From Roseithermus sacchariphilus (GTDB lineage Bacteria > Bacteroidota > Rhodothermia > Rhodothermales > MEBIC09517), in assembly GCA_003285105.1 (NCBI GenBank), contig CP030158.1, forward strand, positions 1,225,447 to 1,289,446: a stretch of 64,000 nucleotides of DNA, read 5' to 3'. The position numbers were made by a program, and so were the translations under genes. Positions 9,491 to 18,331 of this stretch are shown here, one piece after another; positions within the stretch are counted from its first letter, which is position 1; the number at the start of each line of letters is the position of its first letter. The notes beneath the pieces were generated by a model. The model did not search any database. It saw only the letters and a program-made list of their open reading frames with translations, and was not told the DNA's origin.

Positions 9491-9645
9491 CTCGTGCCTC
9501 CCTGGATCTCCTGCAAACGAACGGATGCGTCGGGATGGGTGCGGCCCTCGGGGGGAGCACCCGTCCGATAAAGTACAGCCTGTCTGCGATAATTTCTGCA
9601 CGACGGGGCGGTGTCTTCCCAAAATTGCCTCGCCGAACGGCAGCC

Positions 9646-9659
9646 TGTAAGCGCTTACA
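9646..9659. promoter_or_regulatory. LacI-family operator candidate upstream of the isomerase/oxidoreductase operon
   Basis: TGTAAGCGCTTACA is a perfect 14-bp palindrome with the central CG and TGNAANCG half-sites typical of LacI/GalR-family operators. It lies 156 bp upstream of the isomerase start in an otherwise empty region. Its half-site differs from the GAAAA-type sites of the 45-57 kb locus, so a different LacI-family regulator is likely. Confidence 0.55.
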
Positions 9660-9702
9660 ACACCCTCTGTGCGTCAGAAAACGGCTTCGTGTTCTTGAAG
9701 AC

Positions 9703-9800
9703 GCTGCTGGCTGGGGGCTGCTGGCTGGGGGCTGCTGGCTGGGGGCTGCTGGCTGGGGGCTGCTGGCTGGGGGCTGCTGGCTGGGGGCTGCTGGCTGGGG
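9703..9800 (+). repeat. Tandem 14-bp repeat array A (7 copies)
   Basis: Seven exact copies of GCTGCTGGCTGGGG end four bases before the leader-distal end of the CRISPR array. The unit shares its first ten bases with the 14-bp repeat at 58761. It contains no stop codon in either strand, but there is no sign that it is translated. Confidence 0.95.
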
Positions 9801-9803
9801 GCT

Positions 9804-12800
9804 GCGTCATCCCCGCGCCTGCGGGGAAGAGGAAACACCTTTACGATTCCGGGTTCTGCGACGGGGGTCATCCCCGCGCCTGCGGGGAAGAGTCATGGCG
9901 GTTTGTCTGGTTGGTGTGATCGGCGGGGTCATCCCCGCGCCTGCGGGGAAGAGTCACCTTCAGCTTCGTCCGCGGCGACTCGATGAGGGTCATCCCCGCG
10001 CCTGCGGGGAAGAGCCCGTCGCTGGGGACCGGTGGCGCTGCCGTTGCGGGTCATCCCCGCGCCTGCGGGGAAGAGGGATCCCGGCGTGCCGGAGGATGAG
10101 GCGGCCGCGGGTCATCCCCGCGCCTGCGGGGAAGAGCGGCTCCCCGAGACGGTGGCGGCTGTACATGGCGGGTCATCCCCGCGCCTGCGGGGAAGAGTTT
10201 CACGCCTAACGTTCCCGAAACGTGGAACGGGGGTCATCCCCGCGCCTGCGGGGAAGAGCCGTTCTGGATGGCATCCACGACGGCGGCATGGGGGTCATCC
10301 CCGCGCCTGCAGGGAAGAGTTCTTCCATGCCGGGCGCCTGTTAAGCGGATACGGGTCATCCCCGCGCCTGCGGGGAAGAGTGTCGGCGGCGGGCGACAGC
10401 GACACGAACGAGAGGGTCATCCCCGCGCCTGCGGGGAAGAGGTTCACGGCGTCGGTGATGCGTGCCTGCAGGCGGGGTCATCCCCGCGCCTGCGGGGAAG
10501 AGGGGATGGTGACCTGATGGCTCTGCGCGTTCAGGGGGTCATCCCCGCGCCTGCGGGGAAGAGACAACGGGGATCAGAATGGAGATGAGAATGAGCGGGT
10601 CATCCCCGCGCCTGCGGGGAAGAGTGGAGCGCCTGCGCGCCGTCTACGACGAGCAGCGGGTCATCCCCGCGCCTGCGGGGAAGAGCAGCGTCGACACCTC
10701 GCGCTGTAGTGCCGCCCGGGGTCATCCCCGCGCCTGCGGGGAAGAGGTCGTCCTCGTCTATGTCCCAACGAGCCACCAGGGGTCATCCCCGCGCCTGCGG
10801 GGAAGAGCATCCCGTCACCTCCGAGATCTTAGCCCGCAGCGGGTCATCCCCGCGCCTGCGGGGAAGAGCCGTAGGACGGGCCATCGACGTCCAGACCGAC
10901 GGGGTCATCCCCGCGCCTGCGGGGAAGAGGTTTCGTTGACTATGCCCGGATCATGCAGTACCGGGTCATCCCCGCGCCTGCGGGGAAGAGTCATCGGGGA
11001 TGACGGGGACGCGATTCTGTGCGGGGTCATCCCCGCGCCTGCGGGGAAGAGCAGCCCGGTTTTGTTGTAGTATCGCGCAAACCGGGGTCATCCCCGCGCC
11101 TGCGGGGAAGAGAGCCAATCTTCGGCGTCGAGGGCATCCCATCGGGGGTCATCCCCGCGCCTGCGGGGAAGAGTCGCCGGGGGCGCGTGCCCACGCCGCC
11201 GAGGTGGGGTCATCCCCGCGCCTGCGGGGAAGAGTGCGCGGTCGCAACGGGAGCGACCCGCACGAGCGGGTCATCCCCGCGCCTGCGGGGAAGAGTGAAA
11301 GAAACTGCGGTTACTGCTACGCAAATTGGGGTCATCCCCGCGCCTGCGGGGAAGAGGGGTATAGCAAGAGCGCCGGGACGACTGCCACGGGGTCATCCCC
11401 GCGCCTGCGGGGAAGAGGTAGAGGAGGCTGATCGCCACTTTGCCGCCATCGGGTCATCCCCGCGCCTGCGGGGAAGAGTTGAGGGCAGGGAATCGGATCT
11501 TGCCGGAAGGGGGGTCATCCCCGCGCCTGCGGGGAAGAGCGGAATGCGGCTCATTTACAGACGTTGCCGGAGGGGTCATCCCCGCGCCTGCGGGGAAGAG
11601 CCCTGTCGCTAAAATACGGCATAGACGACGACGGGGTCATCCCCGCGCCTGCGGGGAAGAGGACCCGAAATAGGTCAGGGGGCTGGCGGTCGTGGGGTCA
11701 TCCCCGCGCCTGCGGGGAAGAGCGGGGATCGTAGTGACGGGGCGGGGCACTACTCGGGTCATCCCCGCGCCTGCGGGGAAGAGCCATCGACGTCCAGACA
11801 GACGTGCGGGGCTTTCGGGTCATCCCCGCGCCTGCGGGGAAGAGTGTGTACAACACGACCGCCTCGCCATTGACCTAGGGTCATCCCCGCGCCTGCGGGG
11901 AAGAGATGCTTGGCGCTTGGGCTACGAAAAGCGGTGCGGGGTCATCCCCGCGCCTGCGGGGAAGAGTTCAGCCGGCGCAGCCGCCGGCGGCTCCAGCACG
12001 GGTCATCCCCGCGCCTGCGGGGAAGAGTGGCCTACGGCCTGAGCGCCGGGGGCTCTATTAGGGTCATCCCCGCGCCTGCGGGGAAGAGGCTACCCCCCAC
12101 GGGTGCGGTGAGATATGGCACGGGTCATCCCCGCGCCTGCGGGGAAGAGTATCGTTTCCGTTTGGTGGTGCAGGACGACCGCGGGTCATCCCCGCGCCTG
12201 CGGGGAAGAGGTCACAGATCATCCCACCCCTGGAGCATCGACGGGGTCATCCCCGCGCCTGCGGGGAAGAGGATGTCCCGGCGCATGGCCACCCGCGATC
12301 CCGCGGGTCATCCCCGCGCCTGCGGGGAAGAGCGTTTCCGTTTGGTGGTGGTGCAGGACGACCGCGGGTCATCCCCGCGCCTGCGGGGAAGAGCGCTCCA
12401 GGGCCGACAGCTTGGCATACAGCGACGGGTCATCCCCGCGCCTGCGGGGAAGAGAGGTCCTGATCCCACACGAGCGCGTACTGTTTGGGGTCATCCCCGC
12501 GCCTGCGGGGAAGAGACGGCCCGCCGCGTGGAGGCCAAGGCGGCCAAGGGGTCATCCCCGCGCCTGCGGGGAAGAGCCGCGCGGCGCGAGCTGGAGCAGG
12601 CCCTGCAGGGGGTCATCCCCGCGCCTGCGGGGAAGAGCTCAGCGGCACCTGCGAGAGCGGCGCCTTGAAGGGGTCATCCCCGCGCCTGCGGGGAAGAGTT
12701 CGGCGCGATCGACGTGGGACTCACGCACTACGGGTCATCCCCGCGCCTGCGGGGAAGAGCCTCGTGCCACCTACCGGGAGCTACTCGGGACGGGGTCATC

Positions 12801-13247
12801 CCCGCGCCTGCGGGGAAGAGCGCTCTGCCGTGATCTCCAGCTTGCTGGAGTGCGGGTCATCCCCGCGCCTGCGGGGAAGAGCGCCGGGATCGGTGTGTCG
12901 TGTGGTATCAGCCAGGGTCATCCCCGCGCCTGCGGGGAAGAGGACCCCTACGACGACAGCGTCTGCCGACGTGAGGGGTCATCCCCGCGCCTGCGGGGAA
13001 GAGGGTCAGGGTTGCGAGCGGCGGAAGCCCACGCGGGGGTCATCCCCGCGCCTGCGGGGAAGAGCACCATCGTGGCGGGGGGCCTGGTGGCCGCCGCGGG
13101 TCATCCCCGCGCCTGCGGGGAAGAGCCGTCGGGGGGATCATCGTCGGCGTCGGCGGCAGGGTCATCCCCGCGCCTGCGGGGAAGAGCCCGCCGCACGAGC
13201 GATGGCGCGAACGGCGAGGGGGTCATCCCCGCGCCTGCGGGGAAGAG
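9804..13247 (-). CRISPR. Type I-E CRISPR array, 57 repeats and 56 spacers
   Basis: The 28-nt repeat recurs at an exact 61-bp period from 9804 to 13247, leaving 33-nt spacers. On the plus strand the repeat is GGGTCAT, the stem-loop CCCCGCGCCTGCGGGG, then AAGAG. On the minus strand it matches the Escherichia-type repeat pattern (TTCCCCGC...GCGGGGAT.A.CC), so crRNAs are read leftward with a 5' handle ending GACCC. The first repeat (9804) has GCG instead of GGG, as expected for a leader-distal terminal repeat. Repeat 9 has one G to A change at 10311. The cas operon reads in the same direction and ends 98 bp to the right. Spacers 18/33 and 39/42 are related pairs. Confidence 0.98.
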
Positions 13248-13292
13248 ACTAAAAATTAGCCCGAAAACGCCGCTTTTTGTGTCAAAGAACGG
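13248..13292 (-). promoter_or_regulatory. CRISPR leader/promoter candidate
   Basis: A 45-bp AT-rich stretch separates the cas6e terminator from the first leader-proximal repeat. On the minus strand it contains TTGACA (13285-13280) and TAATTT (13258-13253), separated by 21 bp. That spacing is long for a sigma-70 promoter, so the exact promoter is uncertain. Position and base composition mark it as the leader of an array transcribed leftward. Confidence 0.55.
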
Positions 13293-13328
13293 AAAAAAAG
13301 CGCCGGTACGCAATCGGTACCGGCGCTT
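13293..13328 (-). terminator. Intrinsic terminator after cas6e
   Basis: A perfect 12-bp stem (AAGCGCCGGTAC and GTACCGGCGCTT, 13298-13309 and 13317-13328) with a 7-nt loop is followed on the minus strand by seven T. It lies 18 bp after the cas6e stop and separates cas mRNA from the array transcript. Confidence 0.9.
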
Positions 13329-13345
13329 CGCTCACCATGTTTTCG

Positions 13346-14047
13346 TCAGGCCGGGCGAACCATCAGCAGGCCATATCCGAACGCTCGCCCCCGCCCGAGT
13401 CCTTCCCGCAGCGTGCGCGTGAAGGCGTCCCGGTCGGTGATCCGCAGCGTCCCGGTGAACTCGACCTCGTGGAAGGTCATGGCCTTGCCCCGGGGACGGC
13501 CGCGCTCGGTACGGACGATCCGGCGCGCCACGATGGGGCCGGGCGCACAGGCCTCGACGGCGAACCCCCTCCGCTCACCCTGCCGTTCGAGCCAGCCCCT
13601 CAGCTCGGCCTCACGCCAGGCGGCAATCGCCTCGGGCGTCGTCGGGGTGTCTCCGGGCCGGCCCATCCGCCGGAAGGCCAGCTCCGGGTTGATCCCCACG
13701 GCCACCCGGCGCTTCTTCCCGTCGCGGAAACCCTTCCGATCTACGGTCGGGTTGGCGCGCAGGAAGAACCGCAGCGGGGTGTCGGCCGGGATGCGCTGTG
13801 GGTCGAAGCATTTCGTCTGCATCCGCGCCGTGCCGTCGAGGAAGCCCCAGTCGGGGGCGCGGGTGCTCTGGACGAGCAGGCTGTGGTGTGAACCCCGTTC
13901 GTCGAGGCTGAAAAGGAACGGCCGTGCGCCCCCGTTGCGGGGGATGCCGGGGAAGGCTTTCCAGGCGAGCTGGTGAGCCTGGTAGGGATCGAGGTGCCGC
14001 CAGCAGGGGCGGCCTCGGGGCAGATGGAGCAGGCTAACGTACAGCAT
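13346..14047 (-). CDS. cas6e: CRISPR endoribonuclease Cas6e
   Basis: 233 aa from the ATG at 14047 (MLYVSLLHL). It cuts pre-crRNA at the base of the repeat hairpin and stays bound in Cascade. The segment PYQAHQLAWKAFPG aligns with the Escherichia CasE region holding the catalytic histidine; here that is His25 by alignment. The C-terminal Gly-rich loop GLGRGRAFGYGLLMV is the RAMP signature that contacts the RNA stem. The start overlaps the cas5e stop by 14 bp, and the gene is the last of the cas operon, ending just before a strong terminator. Confidence 0.95.
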   Translation of the reverse strand: MLYVSLLHLPRGRPCWRHLDPYQAHQLAWKAFPGIPRNGGARPFLFSLDERGSHHSLLVQSTRAPDWGFLDGTARMQTKCFDPQRIPADTPLRFFLRANPTVDRKGFRDGKKRRVAVGINPELAFRRMGRPGDTPTTPEAIAAWREAELRGWLERQGERRGFAVEACAPGPIVARRIVRTERGRPRGKAMTFHEVEFTGTLRITDRDAFTRTLREGLGRGRAFGYGLLMVRPA

Positions 14048-14771
14048 CGAAATAGGTCTGGTGCAGGTCATCGGGTTCGGCGGCCTCCAGCGGGAGGCGC
14101 AGCCGCGTGAACGGGGCGGCGGCATAGGCCCGGCGCGGGCCGATGAGCCGCCCCCGGCGCGTGCCGTGGGTGACGGAGCGGGCATCAGCCAGGGCCGGGG
14201 GCAAGTCGCCCCGCTCGACGTAGCCGTCCAGCCACACCGTGAGCACCCCGGCCGCCCGACCCCGGCGCCACGTCCGGTCCCCGCGAGGGAAGGCCCGGCC
14301 CGTGGCCTGTGCGGCCTCACGCAGCGCCGCGAACGGGTCGTCGCCGGCCGGCTCGGGCAAGAGCGGCAGGGATGGCGGGCAGGATCGCCGGCCCAGGAAG
14401 GTCACGTAGACGGGCCGCCGCAGCGCCTGTTCGGCCCCGGCCACGGCCGCCGCCTCGCCCTCGACGAGGACGACGAAGTGGGCATCGTGGTGGTAGTCCC
14501 GCGAGGTGAGCGTGCGCGGCTTGCCCTCGCGGGTTTCCACCGTGTGGAAGTCGCGCAGGACCCGCCCGGGCCGTACCGTGGCGGCGTGGACGCGGAGGGC
14601 CTGATGCAGGTCGAGCAGGCGGTCGTCGGCGCGGGGGATGCCCAGGGCGGCGGCCACGAGCCCGATCACGGCGGCGCGGCCGGGGAACTCGCCCGCCTCG
14701 CGGAGCTGCCCGAAGCCGGTGTCCGCCCAGCTCTGCATCGGCCCGTAGAGGTGAAGCAGGAATCCAGGCAT
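14034..14771 (-). CDS. cas5e: Cascade subunit Cas5e
   Basis: 245 aa. The N-terminus MPGFLLHLYGPMQSWADTGF is the Cas5e signature (LxGPxQSWG-like), and GEFPGRAAVIGLVAAALGIPR follows the family pattern. Cas5e caps the 5' handle of crRNA and contacts Cse1 and the last Cas7 subunit. It starts 3 bp after the cas7e stop and overlaps cas6e by 14 bp, indicating translational coupling. Length is normal. Confidence 0.95.
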   Translation of the reverse strand: MPGFLLHLYGPMQSWADTGFGQLREAGEFPGRAAVIGLVAAALGIPRADDRLLDLHQALRVHAATVRPGRVLRDFHTVETREGKPRTLTSRDYHHDAHFVVLVEGEAAAVAGAEQALRRPVYVTFLGRRSCPPSLPLLPEPAGDDPFAALREAAQATGRAFPRGDRTWRRGRAAGVLTVWLDGYVERGDLPPALADARSVTHGTRRGRLIGPRRAYAAAPFTRLRLPLEAAEPDDLHQTYFDAVR

Positions 14772-14774
14772 GGT

Positions 14775-15938
14775 TCAGACCGTCGCGTTCGTGTGGTTGC
14801 GGAGGAAGGCCCAGAGGTCCGAGAGCTTCTCGGCGCGTTCGTACGGCCCGTCGGGCAGGTCGCCTTCGAGCACGAAGGCGGCGGCACGGTCGTCCAGCTC
14901 GTAGGCTTTCACGAGGCGGTCGTAGCGGCGCAGCATCCGGCGGATGCTCTCGGCCACGTAGCCGTCCTCGGTGGCCGGCACGGGCGCCTCGAAGGCCGCC
15001 GCCAGCGAGCAGGGCGTCTTGACGTCCCGGATCACCAGCAGCGCCGCCTCGGCCGGGCTGTGGCTGGCGAACGAGTTCTGCTTGCCCGAGGGCGAGACGC
15101 GGCAGGCGGCGTCGAAGACCACCTCCAGCGCCTCCACCGCTGCGTCGCGATCCCCACCCAGGTTCTGCACCAGCAGGTCGAAGTCGCACGAGAAGTACTT
15201 GTAGTAGACCGCGCTGTTGAAGTCCAGCTCGCCGATGTGGCCGCTGCCGCGCGTCTCCGCCTCGCTCTCCGCTTCACGGTCCTGCTTCCAGTCGTCCACC
15301 GCCGTGAAGTAGTCCGTCTCGGTGATGGTGGTGTGCGTGGCGATGGGGTGGGCCACCTGCATGGCGGCGTCGACGGCTTTGAAGGCGTTGGCCTCATCCG
15401 TGGTCATCCGCCCGAAGAGGGCCACGTCCACCCCGTCGGTGGGGCGCTCGTTGATCCCGCTCTCGGCGGCGACGGTCTTGCTCAGGTCCTTGATGGCGCT
15501 CTTCGTGAGCTTCCGGTCGGACTCGACCGTCTCGCGCACGAACTGCGTCAGCCGGGCGATCTCGCCCTTCGTGAGGAAGACGATCTGGGAGGTCTTCAGG
15601 GCAAACTCGTCGTCCTTATTGACCTTCTCGGCCTTACCGAGACCGTTGGCGACGGCCTCGCAGACGATGCCCAGGCGTTCGAGCTTTTCGGCGTCGCCCT
15701 CGTAATCGCCTTTCAGCGACTCGTAGATCATCAGGGGGATGTGGAGCGAGCGGGTGGAGATCTTGTCGCCGAGGCGCTGGGCCACGTAGGGCGACTTGCG
15801 GATGGCGCGCTTGAGGGCCTGCGAGGAGATGCGCCCGCGTTCGGTGCCGCCGAAGTAGGCGGTCTTGGGCCGGCCGAAGTCGTCGCGGTTGAGGTTGGCC
15901 GGGGCGTGGGGAGTCAGCAGATGGAGTTCGATCAACAT
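14775..15938 (-). CDS. cas7e: Cascade backbone subunit Cas7e
   Basis: 387 aa. Residues near the N-terminus (NLNRDDFGRPKTAYFGG, then RGRISSQALKRAIR) are diagnostic for Cas7e/CasC, six copies of which form the crRNA-binding spine of Cascade. SGHIGELDFNSAVYYKYF and the C-terminal thumb-like region are also family-like. It lies 30 bp after cse2 and 3 bp before cas5e on the minus strand. Confidence 0.96.
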   Translation of the reverse strand: MLIELHLLTPHAPANLNRDDFGRPKTAYFGGTERGRISSQALKRAIRKSPYVAQRLGDKISTRSLHIPLMIYESLKGDYEGDAEKLERLGIVCEAVANGLGKAEKVNKDDEFALKTSQIVFLTKGEIARLTQFVRETVESDRKLTKSAIKDLSKTVAAESGINERPTDGVDVALFGRMTTDEANAFKAVDAAMQVAHPIATHTTITETDYFTAVDDWKQDREAESEAETRGSGHIGELDFNSAVYYKYFSCDFDLLVQNLGGDRDAAVEALEVVFDAACRVSPSGKQNSFASHSPAEAALLVIRDVKTPCSLAAAFEAPVPATEDGYVAESIRRMLRRYDRLVKAYELDDRAAAFVLEGDLPDGPYERAEKLSDLWAFLRNHTNATV

Positions 15939-15968
15939 GGTCGTGTCTGGTATGATGCGTGAATGGAA

Positions 15969-16586
15969 TCAGGCGGTTTCCTTAGAGGATTCAGGTGTAG
16001 CGCCTTCAAGACGACTGAAATAGTCGTTTGCCCAGCGCGAAACGACGGACTTTGGATCGTCCGTGAACAGGAAGATTAGCAGGTTTTCTGCATCATCGGG
16101 TTTGACGCGAACGCCTTTCTGGCGGAAGTACCTGAAGGCACGGCTGAGCGCTTCGAGGCGACGGGGTGTTTCCGGTGGCTGGTTGACGAGCCGTGCGAAG
16201 CGAGCAACAGAGACAATGGGGGCCTTGCTTTTCGGTGGCTTGAAGGCACAGGCTGCGCCGAAACTCGAACAGGCTGTCCCCTCTTCCGAAGCGAGTGCAA
16301 AGAGGTGGAGAGAGCGAGCGAGTCGTGAGATGACATGGCGTGATTCCTCCTCTGAGAGTTCGCGCAGCCACGATTCATTGCCAAGACGTTCCCAGAGAGC
16401 AGCGATCATGAGTAGGTTTGGCTCTTGCTCTGCGGGTGCCCATCGTCGGAAAGCGGCACGTATGGCGGTGACCACGTCATGCGGCTCATACTGTTGAATC
16501 CACGGCGGACGTTGAATCAGGCGTTGAAGAAGACTTGCTTCCTGGCGGAGTTGGGTCCAGTTGGGTATGCGGTCGGCGGGGTTCAT
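15969..16586 (-). CDS. casB: Cascade small subunit Cse2 (CasB/Cas11)
   Basis: 205 aa. Identity comes mainly from position between cse1 and cas7e, size, an all-alpha profile, and the conserved basic segment around HVISRLARSLHLFALASEE and RFARLVNQPPETPRRLEALSRAFRYF. Two copies form the inner belly of Cascade and contact the target strand. The start overlaps the cse1 stop by 4 bp. The gene is visibly poorer in GC than its neighbours and uses more AT-ending codons, which may reflect separate acquisition or exchange. Confidence 0.9.
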   Translation of the reverse strand: MNPADRIPNWTQLRQEASLLQRLIQRPPWIQQYEPHDVVTAIRAAFRRWAPAEQEPNLLMIAALWERLGNESWLRELSEEESRHVISRLARSLHLFALASEEGTACSSFGAACAFKPPKSKAPIVSVARFARLVNQPPETPRRLEALSRAFRYFRQKGVRVKPDDAENLLIFLFTDDPKSVVSRWANDYFSRLEGATPESSKETA

Positions 16587-18313
16587 GCGTCTGCGGGTTC
16601 AGGTTTGACGGACCGAGCTTTGGAGATTTCTTTGTAGAGCATTTTGCGGGCGGCGTGGGCGTAGGGCATGGTGCGCGGGAGGGTGCTGTAGTGCTCGAAG
16701 ACCGGCTGGTACTGCTGCCAGACCTCGCGGATGACGGTGTCCTCCCAGTCGGCTTTCAGGGTCGTCTCCTCGGCCACGAGGGCGTCCGGGCCGTGCCCGG
16801 CCACGTCGGCAATCCGGCCGGCGTAGTCGATGAGGTGCCCCTGCACAGCCCGCCAGAACGCTGCCAGCGTATCGCGGCCGAAGGGTTCATCCACCGAAGG
16901 CGTGGATTCCAGCTTTTTCAGGCGGATCTTGCCGTCGTCGGTCTCCTCGGCGCGGACGCCAGCCCCGGCCGTGCGCTGCACCGCCTGCCCCAGCGCCCGT
17001 GCGGCCTCGGCGGCGAACCTGGCGGCGTCATGGGTCAATTCCGCTGCCTTGTCGAGCACGAGCAGGGTTTCCGGCGTGTCGGAGGCAACGGGGCGATAGA
17101 CGAAGTCGCTCTGTTCGATGCCTCCATGCACGTTCTTCTGGTTGCTCAGCATATGGAAGCCGAACACGTACAGGTGCGTCGAGAGGCCGAGTTCTTGAAG
17201 GGGCTCGGCGTAGAGCTGGGCGACGGCCGGAGCCAGCGTGTAGCGTGCGGCGCCCCGGTCGGAGAGCCCGCCGAAGAAGGCGGCCCCGATGGCCTCGGTG
17301 AGCCCTTCGATGCGCTGTACGAGGAAAGGCCGCTCGCCCGTCACGTCGCCGGTCTTGCGGTCGTAGAGCTTCTCGGTGGGGACGTTGGGATGGCGGAAGA
17401 GGCGGTCGGCGCGGGTACCGCTGTCGAGGTCGCCCTTCATGCCGTAGGCGATGCCGGTGCTCTTTTTGGACGCTTTGCGGGCCACGAGTCCTTCGACGCG
17501 CTCGCCGGTGAGGGGACAGATGCCCTCGGCCTCCTCGTACCAGAGCCAGTGGTAGGCCGTCATCCAGCCCAGCCCCGCCCGCAGCGTGATGCCGCCCACG
17601 GGCACGTCATCCTGCGGCGGATCGGCCCAGAAGAGGCCGTCGTAATCGCCCGGCCGGAGGTGCATCGGGTCGGCGTAGGCGCCGGCGTACTCCCGCTGCT
17701 GAGCGCGGCTGAGGACGTTGAGCCAGATGGTGCGGCGCAGCCAGAGGGTGCCGTCCGGGCCGGGGTCGGTGACGAGCACGCGCACGGGTGTGTCGCCGTT
17801 GGTGCCCTTCTGGTAGCCCCGCCCGCCGGTGCCCTCGTAGAAGGTGTTGCGGGCGAAGAGGAAGAGCCCGGCCTGTTCCGGCGAGACGGCCCAGTCGGCA
17901 TCGGCGCGGTGGAGGAACTGGCGGTCGCCTCTGGCCGAGATGAACACGGCCACCTCCAGCCCCTCCGCTTTTTTCTCATCGAACGGAGCGGGGGCCTGCA
18001 TGAAGCGGGGGCCGTCGCCGGTGAGGGCGAAGCGTGCGCGCCAGGGGGCCACGTGCGCCTCGAACTCTTCGTCCGTCATCGGCGCCTCGATGCGTTCGGC
18101 CAGCTCGGTGGCGTCGGCGGGCTCGAAGAGCCATTGCGCCAGGAAACTCATCAGGTTCAGCGCAGCCACGTCGTAGAAGGCCTGCGCATAGTCGAGCGCG
18201 TAGGGCGCGTCCGGCTCGGTGAGCAACTCCCGAAAGCTCTTCTCGACGCGTTCCCCTGCGGGCGTGCGCAGCCGGAAGCGCTGGTGTTCAAAGACGTTCA
18301 TGGGATCGGGCAT
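16583..18313 (-). CDS. casA: Cascade large subunit Cse1 (CasA/Cas8e)
   Basis: 576 aa. It contains the family motifs ALNLMSFLAQWLFEP, GPRFMQAP, the loop GGRGYQKGTNGDTPVR and a zinc-site-like ICPLTG. The C-terminal helical bundle includes YAGRIADVAG and HAARKMLYKEI. Cse1 recognises the PAM and recruits Cas3. The start may be the ATG at 18313 or an in-frame ATG four codons on (18301). It lies 18 bp after cas3 and overlaps cse2 by 4 bp. Length is slightly above the Escherichia protein. Confidence 0.95.
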   Translation of the reverse strand: MPDPMNVFEHQRFRLRTPAGERVEKSFRELLTEPDAPYALDYAQAFYDVAALNLMSFLAQWLFEPADATELAERIEAPMTDEEFEAHVAPWRARFALTGDGPRFMQAPAPFDEKKAEGLEVAVFISARGDRQFLHRADADWAVSPEQAGLFLFARNTFYEGTGGRGYQKGTNGDTPVRVLVTDPGPDGTLWLRRTIWLNVLSRAQQREYAGAYADPMHLRPGDYDGLFWADPPQDDVPVGGITLRAGLGWMTAYHWLWYEEAEGICPLTGERVEGLVARKASKKSTGIAYGMKGDLDSGTRADRLFRHPNVPTEKLYDRKTGDVTGERPFLVQRIEGLTEAIGAAFFGGLSDRGAARYTLAPAVAQLYAEPLQELGLSTHLYVFGFHMLSNQKNVHGGIEQSDFVYRPVASDTPETLLVLDKAAELTHDAARFAAEAARALGQAVQRTAGAGVRAEETDDGKIRLKKLESTPSVDEPFGRDTLAAFWRAVQGHLIDYAGRIADVAGHGPDALVAEETTLKADWEDTVIREVWQQYQPVFEHYSTLPRTMPYAHAARKMLYKEISKARSVKPEPADA

Positions 18314-18331
18314 GGCAGTTTCGGGGGCTGG

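Noticed and set aside
9703-9800. Array A considered as part of the CRISPR array
   Set aside because: The 14-bp units are contiguous without spacers and differ from the repeat.
9806-13247. Long open reading frames across the CRISPR array with repeated GHPRACGEE, VIPAPAGK and GSSPRLRGR peptides
   Set aside because: They are translations of the 28-nt repeat in three frames; the exact 61-bp spacing and unique 33-nt spacers show an array, not a gene.
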